Shown: positions 29,670 through 38,475, counted from the stretch's first letter. The stretch: DNA of 64,000 nt from Psychrobacter sp. JCM 18900 (GCF_904846625.1 NZ_CAJHBL010000002.1:310001-374000), one strand, 5' to 3'. Numbers and translations are program-made. The notes: generated by a model not told the origin, from the letters alone.

Positions 29670-29783
29670 TGCGTTTAGTTATCTGATTTTAGATACACGT
29701 TTTAGATACATGTTTTAGATATATGAGTTCAGCGCTCAAAAATTATCGAAAATATGAAGTTTATAAAAATATAAGGAATAATG

Positions 29784-30545
29784 ATGAAAGATTTATTTGA
29801 TTTAACCGGTAAGGTTGCTCTAGTAACTGGTGCTAGCCGCGGTATTGGCGAATCTATTGCTCGTTTATTGGCATCACGAGGCGCGCATGTGATTGTCTCT
29901 AGCCGTAAAATTGATGCCTGCCAAGCAGTCGCTGATAGCATCGTCGCTGATGGTCACAAAGCCAGCGCCTTTGCTTGTCATGTAGGTGAGATGGCGCAAA
30001 TTGACGCAATTTTTGAGCATGTCAAAAGCGAGTTTGGCCAAATTGATATTTTAGTCAATAACGCAGCAGCCAACCCTTACTATGGCCATATCTTAGATAC
30101 AGATTTAGCAGCTTTTGATAAGACCGTTGAAGTTAATATCCGCGGTTACTTCTTTATGTCGACGGCCGCTGGCAAAATGATGAAAGAGCAAGGTGGTGGC
30201 GTCATCTTGAATACTGCCTCGGTCAACGGTTTAGTAGCAGGAGATAAGCAAGGTATCTACTCAATTACCAAAGCGGCAGTCATCAGCATGACCAAAGCCT
30301 TTGCTAAAGAATGTGGCCCACTTAATATCCGTGTCAATGCGCTATTGCCAGGTTTGACAGATACTAAGTTTGCCTCGGCTTTGACTACCAACGATAAAGT
30401 CTTAAAAATGGCGCTACACTCAATTCCTCTAGGACGTGTGGCTGAGCCTGATGAAATGGCTGGTACCGTATTGTATCTAGTATCTGATGCCTCAAGTTAT
30501 ACCACAGGCGCAACGATTGTGGTCGATGGTGGTATGCTGGCTTAA
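29784..30545 (+). CDS. SDR-family oxidoreductase (3-ketoacyl reductase-like)
   Basis: 253 residues. TGASRGIG nucleotide motif, NNAA, and the catalytic Ser and YSITKAAV. Of the two adjacent ATGs, 29784 is 6 bp after AAGGA and is preferred. The sequence with KTVEVNIRGYFFMS and GRVAEPDEMAGTVLYL resembles glucose/ribitol-type and 3-oxoacyl reductases. It is separated from the previous SDR by 187 bp holding a hairpin, so it may form its own unit. A terminator follows. Confidence 0.88.
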   Translation: MKDLFDLTGKVALVTGASRGIGESIARLLASRGAHVIVSSRKIDACQAVADSIVADGHKASAFACHVGEMAQIDAIFEHVKSEFGQIDILVNNAAANPYYGHILDTDLAAFDKTVEVNIRGYFFMSTAAGKMMKEQGGGVILNTASVNGLVAGDKQGIYSITKAAVISMTKAFAKECGPLNIRVNALLPGLTDTKFASALTTNDKVLKMALHSIPLGRVAEPDEMAGTVLYLVSDASSYTTGATIVVDGGMLA

Positions 30546-30610
30546 TTAGATAATCTATAAGACATAGGTTAGATAAGAAAGTAATTGTTTAAAACTGCAT
30601 TAGACTCAAG

Positions 30611-30645
30611 AACCGCATGAGATTAATTTTCATGCGGTTTTTTTG
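30611..30645 (+). terminator. Terminator after the second SDR gene
   Basis: 10-bp stem AACCGCATGA / TCATGCGGTT followed by TTTTTT. Confidence 0.85.
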
Positions 30646-30782
30646 ATTTATTTTTTAATGGAATGTCTAAGTAATCTTGGTTTTGCACTATCGAATAAAT
30701 TGCTAATTTTAAATGAGCATCAGCTGTATAGTGGCATAATAAATGTGCTAATAGCTACTTGGACAATATAATGGGGTCACGC

Positions 30783-31625
30783 ATGGATTCAGTTATCAAC
30801 AATAAAATAAATATAATTTCTCAAAATAAAATATGGCTGTTTGTGCCCGCGACTCGCATCGATAGAGTGGCGAAAGCATTTGCTAGTGGCGCAGATGCTG
30901 TTATTGTCGATTTAGAGGATGCAGTGGCTCTAGAAGATAAAGCAGACGCCCGCGAAGCATTACAACAATATTATAATAGTGCAGATTATCAGCCAATTTG
31001 GCTACGTATTAATAAGGCAGGTAGCAAAGAGTTCTTTAAAGACATAGTGCTCTGTCAGAAAATGTCCAATTTGGCTGGCTTGTTATTGGCCAAAGCTGAG
31101 CAAGTCGCCGACATTGAGAGCGTATATCAGCTCACCAATTTAGCTGTGATTGCCTTGATTGAGAGTGCGATGGGATTGTATCAAATTGATAGTATGGCAA
31201 AAGCAGTCGGGTTGGCCGCGTTTAGTTATGGATTTTTGGATTTGTGCAATGATTTGCGGGTACAAGTAAGCACACCTGCCGCCGATATCGTTGCCAATCA
31301 AATACGCTATCAATTAATTCTGACGTCAAAAGTACATCAGTTGTCGCCACCGATTGATACGGTCTACTCTGATTGCAATGATGAAGTAGGGTTAAGCGCG
31401 CGAGTAAATTTATGGTCACAGATGGGCATGTCAGGGATGCTGTGTATTCACCCCAAGCAAGTGGCTGTCGTCCAGCAAGCACTACAACCAACAGATGAGG
31501 CCCTGTTATTCGCACAGCGTGTGATTGAAGAATATGAGCGGAGCGGGCAGGCAGTATTCAAAATAGATGGCGAGATGGTAGATGCGCCAGTGATTGAGCG
31601 CAGTCGTCAACTGTTGGTAAAGTAA
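30783..31625 (+). CDS. HpcH/HpaI-family CoA-ester lyase (citrate lyase beta-like)
   Basis: 280 residues from ATG 30783, which has GGGG 6 bp upstream; ATG 30771 and TTG 30759 in the same frame are alternatives. The TIM-barrel family motifs are LFVPATR, VIVDLEDAVA (metal-binding Asp/Glu), WLRINKAG, ALIESAMGLYQ and CIHPKQ. Relatives cleave malyl-CoA, citramalyl-CoA or 3-hydroxy-acyl-CoA thioesters. The family GxxDL motif is preserved as GFLDLCNDL. Placement after a terminator suggests independent expression, but the acyl-CoA context fits. Confidence 0.85.
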   Translation: MDSVINNKINIISQNKIWLFVPATRIDRVAKAFASGADAVIVDLEDAVALEDKADAREALQQYYNSADYQPIWLRINKAGSKEFFKDIVLCQKMSNLAGLLLAKAEQVADIESVYQLTNLAVIALIESAMGLYQIDSMAKAVGLAAFSYGFLDLCNDLRVQVSTPAADIVANQIRYQLILTSKVHQLSPPIDTVYSDCNDEVGLSARVNLWSQMGMSGMLCIHPKQVAVVQQALQPTDEALLFAQRVIEEYERSGQAVFKIDGEMVDAPVIERSRQLLVK

Positions 31626-31655
31626 CAGACTAAGCCATGTTTAGTTAAATATAAG

Positions 31656-31933
31656 TAGTCGGTTCAATATAATTTGGATACTAGGGCATGTCCTCAATTC
31701 AATCGATAGTTATCTAAATGGGTTAAAAATGGCTAAATCTTGCCAAATGGCGTCAAATAGCTGACTAATATCTCGATATTATCTGCGCTACTTTCCTTGT
31801 TTGACTGCGATTTATCTCATTTTTATCCCCATTCTTAAAATGAGGACACGCCCTAGAAAGCCGAGTGAGAGTATTACAAGCAGTATACTAAGCGAGACTG
31901 ACACCGTACCTAATTTATAGAGGGTTGACTATA
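31656..31933. mobile_element. MITE-like repeat B, interrupted by a second MITE
   Basis: About 100 bp when the internal insertion (31681-31856) is removed. It aligns end to end with the intact copy at 41581-41687, sharing the left end TAGTC-GTT-AATATAATTT, an internal AAGCGAG and the right end TTGACTATA. No coding capacity. It fills most of the 31626-31982 gap between the lyase gene and arfB. Confidence 0.7.
31681..31856. mobile_element. 176-bp MITE, copy 1 (nested in repeat B)
   Basis: Terminal inverted repeats CTAGGGCATGTCCTCA and TGAGGACACGCCCTAG (one mismatch), no ORF. The same 176-bp length as copy 2 at 57698-57873, with about 20 differences by eye. CTAG at both ends looks like a target duplication of an IS5-like (YTAR) target; the empty site in repeat B can be read as CTAG. 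Confidence 0.85.
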
Positions 31934-31982
31934 TAATGCTTTGTCATAAACCATATCCATTCACATTCGATAAAAGCAAACT

Positions 31983-32396
31983 ATGATTTTCATTAATAAT
32001 AATATCAGTCTCAATGATAATGAGGTAGAGATCAGCGCCATACGAGCGCAAGGCGCAGGTGGGCAGAATGTCAACAAAGTATCTTCTGCCATTCACCTGC
32101 GTTTTAATATTAACAACTCAAGTCTGAGTGATGAGTACAAGCAGCGACTGCTAAATAGCAAAGATAGCCGAATAACAAAGGAAGGCGTGCTGATTATCAA
32201 GGCGCAGCAGTTTCGTACGCAAGAGCGAAATAAAATAGATGCGCTTGAACGTTTGCAAAGTTTTATTGCCAAAGCCACTTACGTTAATAAAACGAGAAGG
32301 CCGACCAAGCCAAGCAGAAATGCCAAACGTAAACGGGTGGATAAAAAGACCCAGCGCGGTAAGACAAAGGCTTTGCGCGGTAAAGTAGATTTTTAG
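31983..32396 (+). CDS. arfB: Alternative ribosome-rescue factor ArfB (YaeJ)
   Basis: 137 residues. The class I release-factor catalytic GGQ is in RAQGAGGQNVNKVSSAIHLR. No codon-recognition domain is present, and a basic C-terminal tail (about 105-137: many Lys and Arg, including NAKRKRVDKKTQRGK) fits the mRNA-entry channel. It hydrolyses peptidyl-tRNA on stalled non-stop ribosomes. No clear Shine-Dalgarno. Its upstream region is occupied by the nested repeats. Confidence 0.93.
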   Translation: MIFINNNISLNDNEVEISAIRAQGAGGQNVNKVSSAIHLRFNINNSSLSDEYKQRLLNSKDSRITKEGVLIIKAQQFRTQERNKIDALERLQSFIAKATYVNKTRRPTKPSRNAKRKRVDKKTQRGKTKALRGKVDF

Positions 32397-32572
32397 AGAG
32401 TCATTTGGTTAATAGTTTAGTCATCTAGCTACTCAACTTGGAAAACTGCCCAATCATAAATAGTATCAACGCAGTAATCCATAATAAGATAATCAGGCCA
32501 AATGCGTATACAGATGTCACTGGCTGCAAGAGTAAAGTATAGCTAGCAGTATCAATATTATAGAGACTGAAA

Positions 32573-33850
32573 TTAAGCTTGTTTTTGTGGACGCAATAAT
32601 AGGGCAAGCCCAATCGCTACAAAAGCTGCGATACCAGATATCATATAACTGATACTAAAGTCCCCAGTGATTTCTGCGAGATAACCTGCGGCCACTGGCC
32701 CAAGAGCTTGCCCACCTGAAAATGCAAAAGTCAGCGCTGCGAGTGCACTTGCCGCCGCTGCAGGACCGAAATAATCGCCCGCCGAAGCTGCCATAATGAC
32801 AGGCACACTCCACACCACTAAACCAAACAAGATAATGGACAAATACAGCCCTAAACTCCAATCAGTAAGTCCGACCAACAGATAAGCGATGGCAAGGAAG
32901 AAAAAAGCCAGCGCCAGACCAAGGCGTCTACCAATATGGTCAGAAATCCAGCCAAACAACATGCCTGAGAACATGCTAAGCAGTCCAATCCATGCCCAAA
33001 CACCACCAGCAGCCGCTTCACTTAATTGATACGAGCCAACCATACTGGTCACGATGAAGGTGACGTAAACCATATAGGTGGCGCCATAAATAGCAAAGAT
33101 GACACCTAAATGTACAAGCAGCTTAATATTGCTGCGTTCTAGTTTTTTCTTATTTTTAACAGGTAACGTAGGTGCGCGCCCAAAAGGGCTTTGGCTGACA
33201 TCGTCTGGATGATTGCGAATCAAAGTAAAGGTGAGCCAAGCCACCGCAATATTAATCACGGCAAAAATTAGCCAACCTGTTTGCCAAGACAGTAGAGTAG
33301 AGATGGGTAAGAGTTTGGGTACGACAAAGCCTGATAAAATGATACCAAAGCCGGGTCCCGCCATGACCAATCCTAGAGCGAGCCCGCGGTGTGAAGGAAA
33401 AAACCAATGCGACATGACGCTCATCATTGGTAAGACCACGCCGCCGCTACCAATGCCTGTCAACACATAGAGCGCGCAAAGTATTGGAAAACTGGTGGTA
33501 AAAGCCATACCGAACATAGAGACAGCAATGAGGAGGAGGCTTGCCGTCGCAGTCGTTCGAGTACCCAGCCGAGGTAGAATAAAAGGGCTTAGAAGCACTG
33601 CAACCAGATATCCTATCAGGTTAGTGAATCCCAAGATTCCACTTTGAGTATAATTTAACCCTAAAGAAGCCGACATGGACGGCAGTAACATGCCAAATGC
33701 GAATCGTCCTAACCCAAGTCCGCAGAACATTGCTACAGAGCCTGTAACGGCAACGATCCAAGCATAATGCAATTTACCCAATCTAAGAGGCGCAGTGTTA
33801 TCTTGGTTTCCTTGATCTGGATTGTCTTGTTGCATCATTCCATCAGGCAT
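32573..33850 (-). CDS. MFS transporter, YbfB/YjiJ-like
   Basis: 425 residues, 12 predicted membrane segments. FGLGLGRFAFGMLLP is the signature of the YbfB/YjiJ group, whose substrates are unknown. ATG 33850 is chosen because GGAG sits 7 bp upstream; the preceding GTG is in frame. The upstream promoter at 34029-34057 overlaps a perfect palindrome, so expression is probably controlled by a TetR-type repressor encoded elsewhere. The first ~25 residues are polar and Gln/Asp-rich. Confidence 0.88.
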   Translation of the reverse strand: MPDGMMQQDNPDQGNQDNTAPLRLGKLHYAWIVAVTGSVAMFCGLGLGRFAFGMLLPSMSASLGLNYTQSGILGFTNLIGYLVAVLLSPFILPRLGTRTTATASLLLIAVSMFGMAFTTSFPILCALYVLTGIGSGGVVLPMMSVMSHWFFPSHRGLALGLVMAGPGFGIILSGFVVPKLLPISTLLSWQTGWLIFAVINIAVAWLTFTLIRNHPDDVSQSPFGRAPTLPVKNKKKLERSNIKLLVHLGVIFAIYGATYMVYVTFIVTSMVGSYQLSEAAAGGVWAWIGLLSMFSGMLFGWISDHIGRRLGLALAFFFLAIAYLLVGLTDWSLGLYLSIILFGLVVWSVPVIMAASAGDYFGPAAAASALAALTFAFSGGQALGPVAAGYLAEITGDFSISYMISGIAAFVAIGLALLLRPQKQA

Positions 33851-34028
33851 CACGAATCTCCAACAAGTTGAAAATTCGCAATATATATCGTCACTAAATT
33901 TAAATTGTATGTAATGACTTCCTTGTTTTGAATAGTATCCATTTCACACTCATCCTTTTGTGCTTAATCTCTATCAGGCTTTTATTACATATACTGATAG
34001 CCTAAGTATACTTATGTCCAATAAAATT

Positions 34029-34057
34029 AGTATAACTGCACCTGAACGTTCGTTCAA
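34029..34057 (-). promoter_or_regulatory. Sigma-70 promoter for the YbfB-like MFS gene
   Basis: Minus strand TTGAAC (34052-34057), 17-bp spacer, TATACT (34029-34034). It would give a leader of about 170 nt before ATG 33850. Confidence 0.7.
34043..34056. promoter_or_regulatory. Palindromic operator TGAACGTTCGTTCA
   Basis: Perfect 6-bp arms TGAACG / CGTTCA around TT, overlapping the -35 of the MFS promoter. Form and position fit a TetR/AcrR-type repressor site (inference). Confidence 0.6.
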
Positions 34058-34104
34058 TGAGTATATAAGCAATCCTCGTAATGCTTTCATAGACCATAAC
34101 AAAA

Positions 34105-34133
34105 AATGCCAGCCCATTTAGATGGCTGGCATT
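34105..34133 (-). terminator. Terminator of sotB-like gene
   Basis: Arms AATGCCAGCC and GGCTGGCATT with a T run on the minus strand, about 70 bp after the stop at 34205. Confidence 0.8.
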
Positions 34134-34204
34134 CTGCTTGTTATTTTCTGACGGTTACTTACTGTCTGCTGTTTTTTGGATACTATCTAATATCAGTTTA
34201 TTAG

Positions 34205-35404
34205 CTAGCCAAGTCGCTTACTCAACTCAGGAAAGCGTTTGATCATAAATAGCATTAAGAGTAATGCCACAACTGCGATAGCCGCACCTGTGTATCCTAC
34301 GCTAGATAGTGAAAGATGCGTCACGGCATAACCACCGAATAGTGCACCCGTACCAATCCCCAAATTAATAATACCTGAAAACATCGACATCAGCATGTCT
34401 TGCGCATTGACATCGACCATGATGACTTTGGCTTGCATCGAGATAATCAGTAGCATGAGTGCCGCGCCCCAAAGCAAGGCGATAAAGCTGAGCGCCCATA
34501 CAGAGGCCACTGCTAGCAATAGTGCAAGCATAGACACGAGCATCAGTATGGTCGATATCAGCATCAATCTGGTATTGAACCGATCACCCCACCGACTGAA
34601 AATAACACTGCCTACAATTCCAGCTGCACCGAATAATAACAGTACAAAAGTCGCAGCGTTTTCACTGATATTACCGACTTGGCGCATGAATGGTTCTATA
34701 TAAGAATAAGCTGTGTAGTGCGCTGTAAAGACCAATAAGATAAGCAGGTATAGACAGACTAATAGGGGATTTTTAAGGAGTTCTGGAATCTTTCTAAAAG
34801 ACCCCTCAAACATACTAGGTAGCGTTGGTAAGAGTCTCGCTTGTAGAATAAATACAATTAAGGCAATGACGCCAATACCGCCAAATGTCGCTCGCCAACC
34901 AAACCATTGCCCAATTAAGCGTCCTAGCGGCACACCCAGTACCATTGCTAACGACGTACCCGTTGCTAGTACGCTAAGCGCCATGGCTTTTTTGCCTTCA
35001 GGTGCGACGCGTATCGCGATTGCAGCTGTGATCGACCAAAATATCGCATGCGATAACGCAATTCCAACTCGACTAATGAGTAGCACGTCAAAGCTCCATG
35101 CAAATACGGAAAGTACGTGACTGGCAATAAATACGGCAAAAAGACCCAAGAGCAAGCGCTTGCGCTCAAATTGACTGGTCAATAGCATTAGTGGCAATGA
35201 CATCGCAGCGACAATCCAAGCATAGAGTGTTAACATCCAGCCAGTCTCTGCCGTCGTAATAGAAAAGTCTTGAGCAATGTCGCTCAACAGCGCCACAGGG
35301 ACAAATTCTGTGGTGTTCATAATAAAGGCACTAACGCCCATCAAAAATACTTGAAAATACTGAGTTCGGCGAGCTTTTGAGCTGGCCTCATTGTTATGTG
35401 TCAT
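34205..35404 (-). CDS. sotB: MFS sugar/arabinose efflux transporter SotB
   Basis: 399 residues, 12 membrane segments. Long stretches match E. coli SotB (YdeA): FIMNTTEFVPVALLSDIAQ, MLTLYAWIVAAMSLPLML, FIASHVLSVFAWSFDVLLIS, HAIFWSITAAIAIRVAPEGK and AHYTAYSYIEPF. The family exports arabinose, IPTG and other small solutes by proton antiport. ATG 35404 (MTHNNE) is preferred over an in-frame TTG three codons earlier. It has its own terminator. A 736-bp gene-free region lies upstream. Confidence 0.92.
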   Translation of the reverse strand: MTHNNEASSKARRTQYFQVFLMGVSAFIMNTTEFVPVALLSDIAQDFSITTAETGWMLTLYAWIVAAMSLPLMLLTSQFERKRLLLGLFAVFIASHVLSVFAWSFDVLLISRVGIALSHAIFWSITAAIAIRVAPEGKKAMALSVLATGTSLAMVLGVPLGRLIGQWFGWRATFGGIGVIALIVFILQARLLPTLPSMFEGSFRKIPELLKNPLLVCLYLLILLVFTAHYTAYSYIEPFMRQVGNISENAATFVLLLFGAAGIVGSVIFSRWGDRFNTRLMLISTILMLVSMLALLLAVASVWALSFIALLWGAALMLLIISMQAKVIMVDVNAQDMLMSMFSGIINLGIGTGALFGGYAVTHLSLSSVGYTGAAIAVVALLLMLFMIKRFPELSKRLG

Positions 35405-36140
35405 AAAATCCAATACAGATGTAAATACTACGTATGATAGGTCAAAGTGGGGTAAGCTTAATTAGAATACAAGGTTTGCGGGGCAAGATAACAAGCCCAA
35501 GCCAATCGTGAAAGGTGTTTTTTGATAAGGATTGTTAATTGGACGTTTATTGAGGATACTTGAATAATATGAAACTATCGTTAATCATATTTAATGCGTT
35601 GGGATACTTGCTAATGACTAAACTACAATTCATTTAAAAAGGAGCGACACCAGTTGTCGTAGAAGGTTTTAAACAGCTTTATTTTTATGTGAGCTTATAC
35701 TATAGTTATTAAGTCAGGCAAAATGACATGAGATAAAAACTAGTTAACCCTCGGAGCGCAACGCTTCACTTCTTAACTAAGTTTTTGAAACGCTATTTTA
35801 GCGAAGTCTTTCTAGTAGTGTTATTTACGTTTAATCCTAAACTTCTACGCCTGTACAAACCCAAAAAACCATATTTATTAATAAACAAAAAACCTAGCAG
35901 AAAAAAGCTCGTTGGCGTTGCAAAAATATTAGCAACGTAACAGCGAAAAACTGTGGCTAAAAAGCCTATCAGAATTAAAGGCTACTACCTTACCAAGTCG
36001 ATTAATTTACTTAACTTTATAGATAATGACGTCATTTAAACAATGGCGAATAGATTCGGCTGGCTTGAAATAAGCATTCAGACCAGACAATAAAAATGAA
36101 GCGACATGCAAACTAAAATCAAAATAATAAGGATATAAAT
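35405..36140. other. Long gene-free region with several hairpins
   Basis: 736 bp, AT-rich. Contains a large imperfect palindrome (35735-35786: outer arms AAAAACTAGTTAA and TTAACTAAGTTTTT, inner GAGCG-CAA-CGCTT), a hairpin CGCTA-TTT-TAGCG shortly after, and CGTTGC / GCAACG arms near 35915-35937. A 22-codon ORF at 35569 is too weak to call. No decayed gene that I can recognise. Confidence 0.5.
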
Positions 36141-37055
36141 ATGACGAGATTAACGTATCAGTTTGAACAAAAGCGGTTAGACAATATGCAATGGTCGGGT
36201 GGCTCAAAGCTATCTGGTATAACGGCATTAGCAAATGATGAGAGAGATCGAGTACGAAAACAGCCATTGTTTTACCTCGAAACGGTTTCTATAGACAGTT
36301 ATGAAGATGACATTTACTTCGTGAACAATACCGATGAGACACTCAGATGGGTAGCACCCTTTAAACCCTATCGAAGCATAACTGAAGCCAGAGCAAAGCT
36401 AGGCGATACCAGTGATGAAAACTTACGTAAAGTGACGCTCTATAGTGATGATATGGATAGTGTGTATCAGGATGTACTGCCTAAGCAGGGCGTGCGGATT
36501 GGTAGTACTCATATTATGTATGACAGTGATGTGATGATGCAGTGGTTCGTACATGTGCCCTATAAGGGGCCAGATACTCATTATGCGATTTGGCAATTTA
36601 ATGTAGTGGAAAAGGGCGAGATTCGCGGAACTAATCCGTTGCTGTGGGATGATTTTAGTAAGCCCTCGCACATGGTGAGTTGTGACTGTCTGTCTGAGCG
36701 GGCTGATATGCCGATAGAGGTCAGTATTTATGAAGAGCGCTGTGCAATGCTTGACAGGCTTATCGGTTCATTTGGCATATCAAACGCCATATTCATATTG
36801 GCAATCAATGATGTGCTCTATCGTTATGGCGTGGGCTGGAGCGCGCCCTATAGCGAGTCGGATATACAAGCGCAAGACATTGCGATGAAACTAACAGAAC
36901 AAAAGCCAGAAAATGCAGAAGCGGTGAAAGCCATTGTCCAAGCGGTTTATGATTTTTGGTTTAACGAAGGTTTTGCAAAAAATACCTCAATGCAGGCTTG
37001 TGAGGAGCTTTTAAGCTTGTATCAAGCGCAGGTTGCTAGCCAAAAATCGGTTTAA
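36141..37055 (+). CDS. Hypothetical protein, unrecognised
   Basis: 304 residues, no signal peptide or membrane segment. The N-terminal two thirds look beta-rich with many aromatic residues (VNNTDETLRWVAPFKPYR, WFVHVPYKGPDTHYAIWQFN). The C-terminal ~100 residues look helical (AEAVKAIVQAVYDFWFNEGF). AAGGA precedes the start. A small alpha/beta hydrolase follows 57 bp downstream on the same strand, so they may be co-transcribed. I do not recognise a family. Confidence 0.7.
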   Translation: MTRLTYQFEQKRLDNMQWSGGSKLSGITALANDERDRVRKQPLFYLETVSIDSYEDDIYFVNNTDETLRWVAPFKPYRSITEARAKLGDTSDENLRKVTLYSDDMDSVYQDVLPKQGVRIGSTHIMYDSDVMMQWFVHVPYKGPDTHYAIWQFNVVEKGEIRGTNPLLWDDFSKPSHMVSCDCLSERADMPIEVSIYEERCAMLDRLIGSFGISNAIFILAINDVLYRYGVGWSAPYSESDIQAQDIAMKLTEQKPENAEAVKAIVQAVYDFWFNEGFAKNTSMQACEELLSLYQAQVASQKSV

Positions 37056-37112
37056 TTTATAAGCCAATTTATCGTGAATAAGCCTAAATAATAATCAAAA
37101 AAGGAGAACCTT

Positions 37113-37697
37113 ATGATGTTTCCTATTGAAAACAACGATACGTTTTTACTGTTTTTTCATGGTCTTGATTCAAGTCATGAGACCAGTAAATATACTTGTA
37201 TCACGCGTGAGCCAAAATACTGTCAAACGGTCAATTATAGAGAAAATTTTGCAGAAATATTTGAGATTTACGATGCATTGATTCGTGAGAAAATGACACA
37301 GTATCCTCGAGTGGTATTGGCAGGGCATTCGCTTGGTGGTTGGTTTGCCAATCATTTTTCCTATAAATACAGCTTGCGCGCACTGTTGATTGCGCCTTGT
37401 ATCTACCCAAGTGAGGTGTTGGCTGACCGTATCCCTGACGTAGTTGATATGAAGCTGTCTTTTCCCACAACCAATACCGAGATGGTACGAGTTATGGTAG
37501 AAGTCGACGATGAAAGCTTAGACGTAGCGGTCGCTAGACGAACCTTAGTTAATCTGCCTGACAGCTGGGAAGTTGATTACTTTGAAAGCGGTCATCACCG
37601 TATCGCTCGTAGTAGTGATATCTGGTATCACGTAACTCATCTGTGCGAAGACCCTATCGTTTGGATGGATGAGGCGACGTATCATGGTGAAGACTGA
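37113..37697 (+). CDS. Small alpha/beta hydrolase, YqiA/UPF0227-like
   Basis: 194 residues. LLFFHGLDSSHETSKY near the N-terminus forms the oxyanion region, the nucleophile elbow is GHSLGG (Ser near residue 71), and the C-terminal ESGHHRI supplies the likely catalytic His. The compact size and the missing lid match YqiA/YcfP-type esterases. AAGGAG lies 5 bp before the start. Substrate unknown. It follows an unrecognised gene and could act with it. Confidence 0.75.
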   Translation: MMFPIENNDTFLLFFHGLDSSHETSKYTCITREPKYCQTVNYRENFAEIFEIYDALIREKMTQYPRVVLAGHSLGGWFANHFSYKYSLRALLIAPCIYPSEVLADRIPDVVDMKLSFPTTNTEMVRVMVEVDDESLDVAVARRTLVNLPDSWEVDYFESGHHRIARSSDIWYHVTHLCEDPIVWMDEATYHGED

Positions 37698-37759
37698 TAG
37701 CGAGGACAATCAAAAAACTGTTGCGACTGATGGATAGATAGACTGCTAAAAATAATTGA

Positions 37760-37788
37760 TTGACATTAAAGACTATCGGTCATAATAT
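37760..37788 (+). promoter_or_regulatory. acuR promoter
   Basis: TTGACA (37760-37765), 17-bp spacer, TATAAT-like TAATAT (37783-37788). The expected transcription start falls at about 37795, the A of the acuR start codon, implying a leaderless mRNA. An AcuR-type palindrome occupies the spacer. Confidence 0.7.
37767..37785. promoter_or_regulatory. AcuR-type operator O1, within the acuR promoter
   Basis: TAAAGAC-TATCG-GTCATAA. It shares GAC-N5-GTC with the two sites upstream of acuI. Placement between -35 and -10 suggests autorepression. Confidence 0.6.
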
Positions 37789-37794
37789 TCATGC

Positions 37795-38427
37795 ATGACG
37801 ATTACTAAACCAAAAGCCCGTCGAGGGCGTCCACCCAATGTCGAAAGAGAGTTTACGGATACTCGTGAAGCTCTTTTAAGATCTGGGATGGAGATGCTAA
37901 CAGAGCAAGGCTTTGCGACCACTGGTATCGATGCCATACTCAAACGTATCAATGTGCCTAAAGGCTCTTTCTACAATTACTTCAAAAACAAAGAAGCATT
38001 TGGACAGGAAGTATTACGGCAGTACGCGTTGTATTTCGCTCGCAAGCTAGATTATTGTTTTCTGAATGAGCAAGTGTCTGCTATGCAGCGTATCAGTGAT
38101 TTCGTTGAAGATGCTAAGTCGGGAATGATCAAGCACGAATTTCGACGCGGCTGTTTGGTAGGCAACTTGGGTCAAGAGATTATCGTGTTGCCTGACAGTT
38201 TTCGTTGTGAGTTAGAAAACATATTGCTTGATTGGCAGGAGCGTTTAGCGGTTTGCTTGCGTCTGGCAGTACAACAGGGACAAATACCTTCGAATAGTGA
38301 TTGTGATGAGCTGGCTGCTTTCTTTTGGATTGGTTGGGAAGGTGCGGTTTTGCGTGCTAAGTTGACGCAAGATGTCAGTCCATTAGATACTTTTTTCCGA
38401 GGTTTTGTAGCAGGAATACAGAAGTAA
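37795..38427 (+). CDS. acuR: TetR-family repressor, AcuR-like
   Basis: 210 residues. An N-terminal TetR helix-turn-helix (about 22-70: GFATTGIDAILKRINVPKGS, FYNYFKNKEAFG) and a C-terminal ligand domain with RRGCLVGNLGQEI and FFWIGWEGAVLRAKL, typical of the AcuR/YxaF group. In Rhodobacter AcuR represses acuI and responds to acrylate. Here acuI lies 78 bp downstream with two operator palindromes between, which supports the assignment. The promoter position implies the start codon may be the first base of the mRNA. Confidence 0.85.
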   Translation: MTITKPKARRGRPPNVEREFTDTREALLRSGMEMLTEQGFATTGIDAILKRINVPKGSFYNYFKNKEAFGQEVLRQYALYFARKLDYCFLNEQVSAMQRISDFVEDAKSGMIKHEFRRGCLVGNLGQEIIVLPDSFRCELENILLDWQERLAVCLRLAVQQGQIPSNSDCDELAAFFWIGWEGAVLRAKLTQDVSPLDTFFRGFVAGIQK

Positions 38428-38442
38428 TTTTTTATTTATATT

Positions 38443-38461
38443 TTTAGACGACCGGTCTAAA
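38443..38461. promoter_or_regulatory. AcuR-type operator O2, upstream of acuI
   Basis: TTTAGAC-GACCG-GTCTAAA, perfect 7-bp arms. It is 33 bp (about three helical turns) centre to centre from the next site. Confidence 0.75.
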
Positions 38462-38475
38462 TTTTTTTACTCATT

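Noticed and set aside
25975..30545. A dedicated DMSP demethylation cluster
   Set aside because: The long acyl-CoA dehydrogenase could be DmdC-like, but no DmdA, DmdB or DmdD homologue is present, and the MDR and SDR enzymes do not belong to that pathway.
35735..35786. Integron attC site
   Set aside because: The palindrome has size and symmetry reminiscent of attC, but the conserved core sites and an adjacent cassette or integrase are missing.
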